From contig NZ_CANMOO010000002.1 of NCBI RefSeq assembly GCF_947499585.1, positions 930,001-994,000 of the forward strand: 64,000 nucleotides of DNA, given 5' to 3'. Source of the DNA: an uncultured Allomuricauda sp. (GTDB lineage Bacteria > Bacteroidota > Bacteroidia > Flavobacteriales > Flavobacteriaceae). Positions 33,800 through 43,004 of the stretch are shown here, in pieces. How positions within the stretch are numbered: the stretch's first letter is position 1; the number at the start of each line of letters is the position of its first letter. A program made the position numbers and the translations under genes. The notes under the pieces are model-generated. The model saw nothing but the letters and a program-made list of their open reading frames with translations. It did not search any database and was not told where the DNA came from.

Positions 33800-34852
33800 A
33801 TGAAAACAATAAAAGGACCGGCGGTATTTCTTGCCCAATTTGTAGATAGTCAACCTCCGTTCAATTCTTTGGATGGTCTTTGCAAATGGGCTTCTGGTTT
33901 AGGATATAAAGGCATTCAGATTCCAACTTGGGAATCATTCTTGATAGATTTGGACAAAGCTGCGGAGAGTCAAGATTATTGCGACGAACTCAAAGGAAAA
34001 ATAAATTCTTATGGATTGGAAATTACAGAACTTTCCACTCATTTACAGGGACAATTGGTAGCGGTAAACCCAGCTTATGATATTATGTTCGATAATTTTG
34101 CTCCGGATAAAGTGAAGAACAATCCTAAGGCACGAACTGAATGGGCCATTGAAACAGTAAAAAAGGCAGCGACGGCAAGCCGAAGACTAGGAATAAAAGC
34201 TCATGCTACTTTCTCCGGAGCATTACTTTGGCATACTGCGCATCCTTGGCCGCAAAGACCACCTGGGTTGGTGGAAATGGGGTTTGAAGAGTTGGCGAAA
34301 AGATGGACGCCCATTTTAAATCATTTTGATGAAGAAGGAGTGGATGTATGTTATGAAATTCACCCTGGAGAAGATTTACATGATGGAGATACTTTTGAAC
34401 GTTTTTTGGAAGCCACCGGAAATCATAAACGGGTAAATATTTTATACGACCCAAGCCATTTTGTATTACAGCAGTTGGATTATATCACTTATATAGACCA
34501 CTATCATGAATTTATTAAATCATTTCATGTAAAAGATTCTGAGTTCAATCCTACGGGAAAGAAAGGTGCATTTGGAGGATATAACGATTGGGGTGACCGA
34601 GCAGGAAGATATCGCTCTTTAGGTGATGGACAGATTGATTTCAAGACTATTTTCTCTAAACTAACGCAGTACGGTTGTGATGTTTGGGCGGTTATGGAAT
34701 GGGAATGTTGTATTAAAAGCCCTGAACAAGGTGCGCGCGAAGGCGCTAAGTTTATTCAAGACCATATTATTGAGGCAACCACCAAAACCTTTGATGATTT
34801 TGCTGGAGCAGAAACAGATACTGACAAACTAAAAAAGATATTGGGATTATGA
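33800..34852 (+). CDS. cytoplasmic TIM-barrel sugar phosphate isomerase/epimerase family protein
   Basis: A 350-residue xylose-isomerase-like TIM barrel without signal peptide. Metal-site residues are suggested by CYEIHPGEDLHDG, LYDPSHF, SFHVKDSE and the C-terminal VMEWECC block. It would isomerise or epimerise a sugar inside the cell, in contrast to the exported relative at 26375. Its stop overlaps the start of the first DUF1080 gene (ATGA), so the two are coupled. It has a structured leader with two dyads upstream. Confidence 0.8.
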   Translation: MKTIKGPAVFLAQFVDSQPPFNSLDGLCKWASGLGYKGIQIPTWESFLIDLDKAAESQDYCDELKGKINSYGLEITELSTHLQGQLVAVNPAYDIMFDNFAPDKVKNNPKARTEWAIETVKKAATASRRLGIKAHATFSGALLWHTAHPWPQRPPGLVEMGFEELAKRWTPILNHFDEEGVDVCYEIHPGEDLHDGDTFERFLEATGNHKRVNILYDPSHFVLQQLDYITYIDHYHEFIKSFHVKDSEFNPTGKKGAFGGYNDWGDRAGRYRSLGDGQIDFKTIFSKLTQYGCDVWAVMEWECCIKSPEQGAREGAKFIQDHIIEATTKTFDDFAGAETDTDKLKKILGL

Positions 34853-35604
34853 AAAAGATAGCTTTACTAACTGTATTGATAGTTGCTTTTGCTTGCAAAG
34901 ACAAGCCAAAAGAAAACACTGAGGAAGTAGAAGAAATTTCCGAAATAAAGATGCAGGAAGAAGAATCTGAATGGACTGTTTTGTTTGATGGGTCTTCTTG
35001 GGATGGATGGCATGTATATTCAGGAAGGGATATAGAAGAAGCCTGGAGCTTGGAAGATGGCGCCATGCTCTTGAACAAAACTTCTGAACAACGAAAGGGT
35101 GGGGAGCGTTTTAACATCGTAACGGACAAGGAATACACCAATTTTGTGCTTTCAGTGGAATGGATGGTATCCAGTGGAGCCAATAGTGGTATTATGTGGG
35201 GAGTGGTTGAAGATGACAAATACCCAGAACCTTATACTACAGGGCCCGAGATTCAGGTGCTGGATAATATAGATCATGCAGATGCAAAGAATGGCACAAG
35301 CCACCAAGCAGGAGCGCTTTATGATATGGTATCACCGTCTCAGAATGTGGTTAAACCTGTTGGAGAGTGGAATCATTATTTAATATCGATTAACCATGAA
35401 GCTAATGAAGGCAGCGTGGTTTTAAACGGAGTTAAGATTGTAGAATTTCCTGTAAATGGAGAAGCTTGGGACGCTATGGTGGCCAATTCTAAATTTGCTA
35501 CTTGGGAAGCCTTCGGGAAGTTTAAAACAGGGAAAATTGCATTCCAAGACCATGGTGAACCCATAGTGATTGGGTATAGAAATATTAAAATAAAAGAACT
35601 TTAG
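34849..35604 (+). CDS. DUF1080 (3-keto-disaccharide hydrolase family) lipoprotein
   Basis: A 251-residue exported protein with a short lipoprotein-like signal ending at C16 (VAFACKDKP). The rest is a concanavalin-like DUF1080 domain: LFDGSSWDGWHVYS, then SGANSGIMWGV, GPEIQVLDN and DHGEPIVIGYRNIKIKEL. Members of this family hydrolyse 3-keto-glycosides or act in their non-hydrolytic cleavage. It overlaps the isomerase gene by 4 bp and is followed after 1 bp by a second DUF1080 gene, so a paired function (two linkage types, or a complex) is likely. Confidence 0.85.
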   Translation: MKKIALLTVLIVAFACKDKPKENTEEVEEISEIKMQEEESEWTVLFDGSSWDGWHVYSGRDIEEAWSLEDGAMLLNKTSEQRKGGERFNIVTDKEYTNFVLSVEWMVSSGANSGIMWGVVEDDKYPEPYTTGPEIQVLDNIDHADAKNGTSHQAGALYDMVSPSQNVVKPVGEWNHYLISINHEANEGSVVLNGVKIVEFPVNGEAWDAMVANSKFATWEAFGKFKTGKIAFQDHGEPIVIGYRNIKIKEL

Positions 35605-35605
35605 C

Positions 35606-36364
35606 ATGTCAAAATATTCGCATACTGTTTTAGCATTGTTTGCCTTGGTTGCAACTTTTGCTTTTGGTCAAGAAAAAGAACCGACTACGCCCGAGGCTAC
35701 CGAATTTTATGAACCAGTTCCCCCAAGAGTTATTCCAGGGAACGACAATACTGCTCCAAGTGATGCCATTGTTCTTTTTGATGGTAAAGATTTTAATCAA
35801 TGGGTTAGTAGTGTAGATAGCACAGAAGTAAAATGGCATTTAAATGCTGAGGGTAGCATGTCTGTAAAGGACAAGACAGGAAATATTCAAACCAAAATGA
35901 ATTTTGGTAGTATGCAACTTCATATAGAATGGAAATCCCCAGCTGAAGTGCAAAGGGAAGGTCAAAACAGGGCAAATAGCGGTGTTTTTATTCAGCAACG
36001 GTATGAAATTCAAGTGTTGGACAACAACGATAACCCTACCTATACCAACGGACAAGTAGGATCCGTTTATAAACAAGCGGTTCCATTGGCAATGGCCTCA
36101 GTATCCACAGGTGAATGGAATACGTATGATATTATCTTCCATGCTCCCGAGTTTAGCCGAGGAGGGAACATTGTAAAACCGGCAACGGTGACATTACTGC
36201 ATAACGGTGTTTTGGTTCAAGATCATTTTGTAATAGAAGGGACCATTAAGTATATCGGTTGGCCTAAATACGAAGCTCACGGAAAAGCTCCAATAATGTT
36301 GCAGGACCATGGAGACAACAGTAGGGTAAGCTTCAGAAACATTTGGGTAAGGGAGTTGGATTAA
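35606..36364 (+). CDS. DUF1080 (3-keto-disaccharide hydrolase family) secreted protein
   Basis: A 252-residue exported protein; signal peptide at residues 1-21 (ending FAFG-Q), with no lipobox. The DUF1080 domain shows LFDGKDFNQWVSS, ANSGVFIQQRYEIQVLDN and LQDHGDNSRVSFRNIWVREL. It is clearly related to but quite diverged from the upstream DUF1080 protein, particularly in the 90-160 region. It is the last gene of the 33800-36364 operon. Soluble periplasmic location contrasts with the probable membrane-anchored neighbour. Confidence 0.85.
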   Translation: MSKYSHTVLALFALVATFAFGQEKEPTTPEATEFYEPVPPRVIPGNDNTAPSDAIVLFDGKDFNQWVSSVDSTEVKWHLNAEGSMSVKDKTGNIQTKMNFGSMQLHIEWKSPAEVQREGQNRANSGVFIQQRYEIQVLDNNDNPTYTNGQVGSVYKQAVPLAMASVSTGEWNTYDIIFHAPEFSRGGNIVKPATVTLLHNGVLVQDHFVIEGTIKYIGWPKYEAHGKAPIMLQDHGDNSRVSFRNIWVRELD

Positions 36365-36412
36365 ACTATTAAACCAGTTTTTAGTAACAAAGAGCTAAAT
36401 ACCTATTTTGGT

Positions 36413-36420
36413 TACCTTTG
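36413..36420 (+). promoter_or_regulatory. -7 promoter element TACCTTTG for yicC
   Basis: A perfect TAnnTTTG, 19 bp before the yicC ATG. No TTG at the usual -33 position. Confidence 0.4.
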
Positions 36421-36439
36421 CCAAAATTTATCATTCTGT

Positions 36440-37297
36440 ATGATTCAATCCATGACCGGTTTTGGAAAGCACGTTGTTCAACTTCCTTCCAAAAAAATTA
36501 CCATAGAGCTTAAGTCGCTCAATAGTAAAAGCCTTGACATAAACGCAAGAACCCCTCAATCCTATAGAGAAAAGGAACTGGAACTACGCAAAATGATTGC
36601 TGATGTACTAATCCGCGGGAAGATTGATTTTGGACTCTATTTAGAAATTACGGGAGAAGAAACTACAGTTGAAGTAAACCAAGGTGTAGTCAAAAAATAC
36701 ATGCAGCAGTTGGCCAATATTGCTAAAGGAGATGATGTGAAGCTACTGGAGATGGCTTTGCGTATGCCGGATACCATGAAGACGGATAAGGGAGATATTG
36801 ACCAAACCGAATATGAGGCCATAAAAAAGGCAATGAAGCAAGCCCTTTCGGAAATTGTAGACTTCCGTAATGAAGAAGGACAGGTATTGGAAAAGGATTT
36901 TATAGCTCGATTAAAGAGCCTAAATGCACTACTCGATGAAGTAAAGACAATGGATCCAGAACGTTTGGATACTGTTCGTGAACGCTTGGAAAAAGCTGTG
37001 GCCGATTTAAAAATTGAGTTGGACGCAAATCGTTTTGAGCAGGAATTGATTTACTACTTGGAGAAATATGATATTACAGAGGAAAAGGTTCGCTTGGCAA
37101 ATCACTTGGATTACTTTGAAACTACCTTAAAATCTCAAGATTCCAATGGTAAAAAACTTGGTTTTATAGCTCAAGAAATAGGTAGGGAAATCAATACCAT
37201 TGGATCAAAGGCCAATTATGCTCCTATGCAACAATTGGTGGTTCAAATGAAGGATGAACTGGAAAAGATCAAGGAGCAAATGCTTAATGTTTTATGA
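36440..37297 (+). CDS. yicC: YicC-family endoribonuclease
   Basis: A 285-residue protein with the YicC N-terminal start MIQSMTGFGK and the conserved C-terminal block IAQEIGREINTIGSKAN. YicC proteins are recently recognised endoribonucleases affecting small-RNA stability; the exact targets in flavobacteria are unknown. Its stop overlaps the gmk start by 4 bp (ATGA). The yicC-gmk order is conserved widely in bacteria, and the addition of nadD is usual in flavobacteria. Confidence 0.9.
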   Translation: MIQSMTGFGKHVVQLPSKKITIELKSLNSKSLDINARTPQSYREKELELRKMIADVLIRGKIDFGLYLEITGEETTVEVNQGVVKKYMQQLANIAKGDDVKLLEMALRMPDTMKTDKGDIDQTEYEAIKKAMKQALSEIVDFRNEEGQVLEKDFIARLKSLNALLDEVKTMDPERLDTVRERLEKAVADLKIELDANRFEQELIYYLEKYDITEEKVRLANHLDYFETTLKSQDSNGKKLGFIAQEIGREINTIGSKANYAPMQQLVVQMKDELEKIKEQMLNVL

Positions 37298-37893
37298 AAG
37301 AAGGAGGGAAGCTTATTATTTTTTCTGCTCCTTCCGGCAGTGGAAAAACCACTATTGTTAAGTATCTGCTTGAGCAACCGGAGCTCAATCTTGCTTTCTC
37401 TGTTTCGGCAACATCCCGCCCTAGAAGAGGAAAAGAGAAACATGGCATAAACTATTACTTTATGTCTATTTCGGAGTTTAAAAAACATATCAAAAATGAA
37501 GATTTCCTAGAATGGGAAGAGGTATATAGAGATAATTTCTATGGCACATTAAAAAGTGAAGTAGAGCGTCTTTGGGCCGAGGGGAAGAATGTAATTTTTG
37601 ATATTGATGTGGTAGGCGGATTGCGAATTAAAAAGAAGTTTCCTGAAGAGACCTTGGCAGTTTTTGTAAAACCTCCAAGTGTTGATGAGCTTAAAATAAG
37701 GCTTAAAAAACGTAGTACGGAAAGTGACGATAAGATAAATATGCGAGTTGCCAAAGCATCGGTTGAACTAGCTACTGCACCGCAATTTGATAAGATTATC
37801 AAAAACTACGATTTGGATGTTGCGCTTCAAGAATCGCATAAAATGGTTGCGGAATTTGTTGGGGCAAAAATGCCAGATTCAAAAGAGAGCTGA
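37294..37893 (+). CDS. gmk: guanylate kinase
   Basis: A 199-residue nucleotide kinase. The P-loop SAPSGSGKTT is at residues 11-20, followed by SVSATSRPRRGKEKHGINYYF, the GMP-binding segment. It phosphorylates GMP and dGMP to the diphosphates in the cytoplasm. Length is normal for the family. It is translationally coupled to yicC and followed 4 bp later by nadD. Confidence 0.95.
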   Translation: MKEGGKLIIFSAPSGSGKTTIVKYLLEQPELNLAFSVSATSRPRRGKEKHGINYYFMSISEFKKHIKNEDFLEWEEVYRDNFYGTLKSEVERLWAEGKNVIFDIDVVGGLRIKKKFPEETLAVFVKPPSVDELKIRLKKRSTESDDKINMRVAKASVELATAPQFDKIIKNYDLDVALQESHKMVAEFVGAKMPDSKES

Positions 37894-37897
37894 ATAA

Positions 37898-38482
37898 ATG
37901 AAAAAAGTAGGGCTGTACTTTGGGACATTTAACCCTATTCACATTGGTCATTTGGTGATAGCCAACCATATGGTCGAGTTTTCGGATTTGGATGAGGTTT
38001 GGTTCATCATTACCCCGCAAAGCCCTTTTAAAACAAAACAATCTTTATTGGATAATCATCATCGCTATCAAATGGTTTTTGAAGCAGTACAGGATTATCC
38101 CAAACTGAAGCCCAGTAAAATAGAATTTGATTTACCACAGCCCAATTATACCATTAATACCCTGTTATATTTAGAAGAACAACACGGTGCAGAATATCAA
38201 TTTTCACTTATTATGGGGGAGGATAATTTGAAAAGCTTTCATAAATGGAAGAATTATGAGGCCATTTTAGAGCATTATTCTATATATGTATACCCTAGAA
38301 TTTCCAATGGCAAAGTAGAAAACCAATTTGAAGGCCATTCAAAAATCATGAAAGTGAACGCCCCGATAATGGAAATTTCATCCACTTTTATTCGTAATGA
38401 ACATAAGAAAGGAAAGAATGTTAAACCGCTTCTTCCTGCTCCTGTTTGGAAATATATGGATGAAATGAACTTTTACAGGTAA
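37898..38482 (+). CDS. nadD: nicotinate-nucleotide adenylyltransferase
   Basis: A 194-residue nucleotidyltransferase. The GTFNPIHIGH block at residues 9-18 holds the HxGH motif, and the second signature SSTFIRNEHKKG lies near the C-terminus (an ISSTxIR variant). It adenylates nicotinate mononucleotide in NAD synthesis. It ends 3 bp from the stop of a convergent gene. Last gene of the yicC-gmk-nadD operon. Confidence 0.93.
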   Translation: MKKVGLYFGTFNPIHIGHLVIANHMVEFSDLDEVWFIITPQSPFKTKQSLLDNHHRYQMVFEAVQDYPKLKPSKIEFDLPQPNYTINTLLYLEEQHGAEYQFSLIMGEDNLKSFHKWKNYEAILEHYSIYVYPRISNGKVENQFEGHSKIMKVNAPIMEISSTFIRNEHKKGKNVKPLLPAPVWKYMDEMNFYR

Positions 38483-38485
38483 GTA

Positions 38486-39202
38486 TTACTTTACTTCTGC
38501 TGGAATCAAAATATCAGTGGCCAAATACTTATCATCCTTATTGTAATACCAAGCTCTGGTTTTAGGCATTTTTATCCCGTTTATCTCTTCCAATCCTTCT
38601 AGAAGAATATATTCACCATCGTTTTTACTTTCATCATGGTAAAACTGATACACTTCCATGGCATAAGTCTTGGGGTCAAAATAAAAATACCAAACATCTT
38701 TACCTACTTCTTCTTCATAATTTACTTTTAGAACAAGGTATTCCTTTCCTTTAAAGGTTTTAGTTCGTACGGTGCCATCGAGAATGGTGCCGGGGTCTTT
38801 TATCTTCATTGGCAAGCCATACAAATAGGTATAGTAGTTTTGCATCATCTTACCTCGTTCGCATGTAAGTCTATGTGCTTTTCTATCTGCTTCAGAGATT
38901 TCAGTAGAACCATTTAAACTAGTAGTGCAATTTTCTTTATCAAAAATATAGCTATAGGAAGTGCTATCTTTTTTAACCGACAAACTAAAGTGTTCATTTA
39001 AAAGATCCATTTTAATCGAACTTAATCGGTCGCTTGATTCAGGCCTTTTGGTAAGAACATTAAATGTTCCATTGAAATGCTCCCATTGGCTGTCTGGATT
39101 GTGGAATGCTATGGATTTGCTCAACAACTCTTTAGCAGTAAGGTTTTGTGCATAGAAGACATTGCTGCCAAGAAAAACTATAATTAAAAGAAGGTAACGC
39201 AT
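38486..39202 (-). CDS. DUF6503-family exported protein
   Basis: A 238-residue protein with a signal peptide (about 1-18, ending FYA-Q). The body is a predicted mostly beta LolA/LolB-like fold: NGTFNVLTKRPESSD, then a GKEYLVLKVNYEE strand, VWYFYFDPKTYAMEVYQF, and a C-terminal EINGIKMPKTRAWYYNKDD. Such proteins are common in flavobacteria near envelope genes; the function is unknown, though a lipid- or lipoprotein-handling role is suggested by the fold. It lies 23 bp downstream of the PiT gene on the same strand, so it may be cotranscribed. Confidence 0.7.
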   Translation of the reverse strand: MRYLLLIIVFLGSNVFYAQNLTAKELLSKSIAFHNPDSQWEHFNGTFNVLTKRPESSDRLSSIKMDLLNEHFSLSVKKDSTSYSYIFDKENCTTSLNGSTEISEADRKAHRLTCERGKMMQNYYTYLYGLPMKIKDPGTILDGTVRTKTFKGKEYLVLKVNYEEEVGKDVWYFYFDPKTYAMEVYQFYHDESKNDGEYILLEGLEEINGIKMPKTRAWYYNKDDKYLATDILIPAEVK

Positions 39203-39225
39203 AAAATAAATAGTGATAGGTTAAT

Positions 39226-41523
39226 CTAGTCTTGTTTTTCTATTCGAGCCGGTTCTACGGTACTGTCGTGTTCTATATAATATAGCTCTAAAAGCTCAAA
39301 AATAACTTCTACCAAATCTTTACTTTCTGTCAAAATGGAGAAGTACAGGGTAGTGTTTTTTGGACTTGACTCTTCAGTTCTGGTTCTGGCAACTTGGCGT
39401 TGAATTTTATCCGACATAAGCTCGAACAAGGCATTTTTATCTTCCAATGCACTTCCCACTTCCTCAAATGTTCTGTTCTCAAAAATTTGCTGTGTATCCA
39501 AGAATAATTTCTCAAGCCTAAGATCTAACTCTTTAAGTTCTTTAATCTGGTTGTACTTTAACTTTTTATGATTATTGTGTACGTGTGTATGGCTTACTTT
39601 GCCAATATATTCAAGTGATTGTGCAATGTCAGTAAGATGACCCAAAATATTGATGTAAAAGTTACTTGCTCCTACATTTGCTTCGTCAAGGTTTTTGATA
39701 AAAAAGAAAAGATTATTTCTAAGATCCTCTATTTCTGAGGAAAGTTTGGCGCCTTGTTTCTTGTTCTTTTTTAAAAGATCTAAATCTTGTTTTGCCAATC
39801 CGTTTATAGAGTTGGTATAGATTTTATTGGTTCTTTTTATAACATTTGCAATATTACTGGCACTTTCTTCAATAACTCCTTGTATTGAACTGCTTTCAGC
39901 TCTATTAAGACTATCCTCCGCTTTCTGTTCCTTAATTTTTTTATTGTAGGCACTATAATTTCGAACCAATAGCAATATGGCTGTAAACAATAAGATGGCA
40001 ATTGCTGCTCCTTTACCAAAATTTATTAGCGTTAAAACCGTACCAGCTGCAATAAAAGCAATTATTGCTGTGCCAAACCAACCGCCAATTACGTTGAGGA
40101 CGCCTGCAACTCTATACACAGCACTTTCTGCCCCCCATGCCCTATCGGCCAATGAGGTACCCATAGCAACCATAAAAGTTACATATGTTGTGGACAAAGG
40201 TAGTTTGTAGGACGTGGCTATAGAAATCAAAATTCCCGCGACCATAAGGTTGACGGCTGCCCTAACCATATCAAATGCTGGAAGTTTATGGGTTCTGTCC
40301 TGTGACAGTGCAATTGTTGGCTTTTCAAATTGCCTGTCTATTTTTGCCTTTAAGTTTTTTGGTAACAAGCCCATCGTATACAGTGAGGCTTTAGATGCTA
40401 TTCTGACTAAACCTCTTGAAATAAAGTTGGGTTGAAACCGTTCTTTTGCTTCCCCTTCCCTCGAGAGGTTAATTTCGGTATCTGCCACGTAACGTGCTTT
40501 TTTTGAAAGCCACAATGTAGCTACCATGATAATACCTGAAACAAAAAGAAGTAAGGTAGGGGTAGGTACTTTATTTGAAAGAACATCCATGCTAAACTCT
40601 GTAGCTGGAACTCCTGAAACGACCCAAGCCTCATAACTTTGCCAAGCAGCTATGGGAACACCAATAAAGTTTACTAAATCGTTGCCCGCAAAGGCAAGGG
40701 CAAGGGCAAAAGTGCCAACACCAATAATTACTTTATAGATATTGGTCTTGGTAAAATAAATTAATATGTATGAAAGAAATGACCATAACACAAAATTTAC
40801 AATTATAATTGGAACAACCTCAGCTTCTAGAAAATCTTTGATTTTCATTCCTCCAATAATATCAAAGGTTTCGCTGGCATACGGAGTTCCTTTGATTCCT
40901 TTCATAAGGATAAAGTATGCTATTGAAGATAATGCTATTCCACCAAACAGTGCGCCGCTCCATTTGGCCTTTTTCTCAAAATCATAAGACATTAACAGCC
41001 TAGATATCCATTGAACGACTGCGCCTATAGAAAAAGCAACAAAAACGGACAGTAAAATACCGGAAATAATCTGTACTGCCTTTGAAGTGTTAATGTAGTT
41101 TACTACATCAGAAAAATCTCCATTAGCAGCGCCAATCTTCAACAAAGACATAGCGACCGCAGCACCCAGCAACTCAAAAACAATTGATACCGTGGTAGAA
41201 GTTGGCAGGCCGTGACTATTAAAAAAATCCAGTAACAGGATATCTGTAATCATCACAGCCATAAAGATGAACATGATTTCTTGAAAATAGAACTCACCAG
41301 GATTAAAGATGCCTTTACGCGCAACTTCCATTAGACCGCTTGAAAAAATAGCGCCGCAAGCGATACCTATACTTGCAATAATCATTATAGATTTGAATGA
41401 AATCGCTTTGGAGCCAATAGCTGAATTCAAAAAATTAACTGCGTCATTACTGACTCCCACTACTAAATCGGCAATTGCCAAAACAGCTAGGGCGATAATC
41501 ATTAGGAAGTAAATATTGTCCAT
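39226..41523 (-). CDS. PiT-family inorganic phosphate transporter with C-terminal PhoU-like domain
   Basis: A 765-residue inner-membrane transporter. The PiT signature VSNDAVNFLNSAIGS lies at about residues 24-38 and its repeat AFAGNDLVNFIGVP in the second half of the membrane domain. Around twelve hydrophobic segments span residues 1-520. The last ~230 residues are helical and hydrophilic, resembling PhoU; fusion of this kind is the normal flavobacterial form. It imports phosphate with a cation. The porin gene upstream (75-bp gap) is OprP-like, so the pair passes phosphate across both membranes. Confidence 0.88.
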   Translation of the reverse strand: MDNIYFLMIIALAVLAIADLVVGVSNDAVNFLNSAIGSKAISFKSIMIIASIGIACGAIFSSGLMEVARKGIFNPGEFYFQEIMFIFMAVMITDILLLDFFNSHGLPTSTTVSIVFELLGAAVAMSLLKIGAANGDFSDVVNYINTSKAVQIISGILLSVFVAFSIGAVVQWISRLLMSYDFEKKAKWSGALFGGIALSSIAYFILMKGIKGTPYASETFDIIGGMKIKDFLEAEVVPIIIVNFVLWSFLSYILIYFTKTNIYKVIIGVGTFALALAFAGNDLVNFIGVPIAAWQSYEAWVVSGVPATEFSMDVLSNKVPTPTLLLFVSGIIMVATLWLSKKARYVADTEINLSREGEAKERFQPNFISRGLVRIASKASLYTMGLLPKNLKAKIDRQFEKPTIALSQDRTHKLPAFDMVRAAVNLMVAGILISIATSYKLPLSTTYVTFMVAMGTSLADRAWGAESAVYRVAGVLNVIGGWFGTAIIAFIAAGTVLTLINFGKGAAIAILLFTAILLLVRNYSAYNKKIKEQKAEDSLNRAESSSIQGVIEESASNIANVIKRTNKIYTNSINGLAKQDLDLLKKNKKQGAKLSSEIEDLRNNLFFFIKNLDEANVGASNFYINILGHLTDIAQSLEYIGKVSHTHVHNNHKKLKYNQIKELKELDLRLEKLFLDTQQIFENRTFEEVGSALEDKNALFELMSDKIQRQVARTRTEESSPKNTTLYFSILTESKDLVEVIFELLELYYIEHDSTVEPARIEKQD

Positions 41524-41598
41524 AATAGTATTAAAAAATAATTTTCAAATGTCTATACTTTGCTGATTTTCAATGTTATTTAAAAGTTATGTTTTCTT

Positions 41599-42798
41599 TT
41601 AAAAATGAACATCCATTTGTAATCGATACATCAATTCATCTGTGCCGCCGTCAACGGAAAGATAACTTAAATCTGTTTGCACTTTAAGTTTATGGCCTAA
41701 AAGATATTTTGATAATCCAAGTGTGTATTGTGTTTCTGTATCTCTGCCGGTGATGTTGTCAAAATTAATATTGGTATATCTGCCAGATACTTCCCAATTG
41801 CTTTTGAACAAATAACCGGTTTGAAGGTTTAACCCATCACCTACAAGAACTAGATCTCCAGTTTCTGAACCATCAGAATTTTTGGCGATGGGGTCTTTGG
41901 CATCTCTATGGGCGTATTCTCCCATTAGTGAAAAACCATTGTATTTGAACATGGCATCCACAAAGGTGGTATTGATGGTAGTTTCATAGAAACCTACATC
42001 ATTTGCCATATAAGAACCTAAATTACTCCTTGTTCTTACAGCATCTTGATTGGAATCGTAGGTAACCGCCAACATTAATTTTGCAGTTGCTTCCCGTTTA
42101 AGATCTGCACCAACATAGTCTCCTTTGCTCTTAAATTTGCCAAAGGGCAGTAGTTCAATTCTTGCTGTGTATTGGTGACCACCAAGGTTTCCGGTAGTTA
42201 CATTCCGTCCCTCTCCTTGTGAAAGAGCAAACTTTTCACGAACCAAAAATTTATCCGTAAGATTAAAATGATGTCTTAATTGAATACCCATATCGCGGTC
42301 AATATTGAATCTACTATTTACCAAAGAACGATCCACCTGTTGTAAGTTTCCAGAGGAAATAACACGCTCAATATTGCCAGGAAGTTTTGTTTGTCCTACC
42401 CAAAGTTCAAAATTGTGATGGAAATTCCACATCACTACTGCGTCCAATATGTACCGAGGAGCATTGCTTGTAAACTGACTTGTTCCGGAAATATCTCGAT
42501 TTGACAATCCCAATTCAAATTTATACCTAAGCTTTGGTGAATAGGCAAATCCATCAAATTTTAACCTAGCTCTACGAACAAGAAAATTCTGCTCTGGATT
42601 TACAAAGCCATTATCCGTTCCATTATCCCATGTAGCAATGCCCAAAAATTGCATGCGCATTGCAAATTTCATAGTCCATGTACTATCTTTTCCGACAATA
42701 TTTAGGAGACCTTTTCCAAACTTAGGAGCTTCAACTTGAGAATAGGAAGAAAGGCAAAAGAAAGTGACCACACCAATGGCCAAGAATTTTAATTTCAT
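41599..42798 (-). CDS. OprP/OprO-like phosphate-selective porin family protein
   Basis: A 399-residue outer-membrane beta-barrel. A signal peptide (about 1-20, ending SYS-Q) is followed by aromatic-rich alternating strands and the terminal YRLQMDVHF, ending in Phe as barrel proteins do. The start at 42798 gives a normal signal peptide (MKLKFLAIG); a longer in-frame form from 42825 adds a non-signal tail. The pattern fits the phosphate-selective porin O/P family. It heads a probable operon with the PiT transporter. The spacer upstream holds unusual repeats (42803-42940). Confidence 0.82.
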   Translation of the reverse strand: MKLKFLAIGVVTFFCLSSYSQVEAPKFGKGLLNIVGKDSTWTMKFAMRMQFLGIATWDNGTDNGFVNPEQNFLVRRARLKFDGFAYSPKLRYKFELGLSNRDISGTSQFTSNAPRYILDAVVMWNFHHNFELWVGQTKLPGNIERVISSGNLQQVDRSLVNSRFNIDRDMGIQLRHHFNLTDKFLVREKFALSQGEGRNVTTGNLGGHQYTARIELLPFGKFKSKGDYVGADLKREATAKLMLAVTYDSNQDAVRTRSNLGSYMANDVGFYETTINTTFVDAMFKYNGFSLMGEYAHRDAKDPIAKNSDGSETGDLVLVGDGLNLQTGYLFKSNWEVSGRYTNINFDNITGRDTETQYTLGLSKYLLGHKLKVQTDLSYLSVDGGTDELMYRLQMDVHF

Positions 42799-42802
42799 TT
42801 TA

Positions 42803-42940
42803 ATATTAGTTTTTGTCGAGTGCAAATAACTAATATCAATGTTAATTTAACGTTTGTTTTATGTTATGTTTGATAATGGCCACCCTGGCCAAGGTGGCCA
42901 TATTTTAGATTTCAAAAGAATAGTCGACAAAAACTAATAT
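42803..42940. repeat. 17-bp inverted repeats flanking a GC-rich hairpin, upstream of the porin gene
   Basis: The 17-mer TCGACAAAAACTAATAT lies on the plus strand at 42924-42940 and exactly inverted at 42803-42819. Between them is a hairpin ATGGCCACC/GGTGGCCAT (42876-42884 with 42893-42901; 8-nt loop), strikingly GC-rich in this AT-rich spacer. The whole block could fold as a cruciform-like element or carry paired operators for the phosphate operon. Confidence 0.65.
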
Positions 42941-43004
42941 ATCCTGAAATCCGTTTTGCCTTAAGACAAGAACAAAAATCCGACAGAAAAACTAATTTAT
43001 TGTA

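Noticed and set aside
39330..41512. Several open frames antisense to the PiT transporter gene
   Set aside because: They mirror the hydrophobic codons of the real gene and have no independent start signals.
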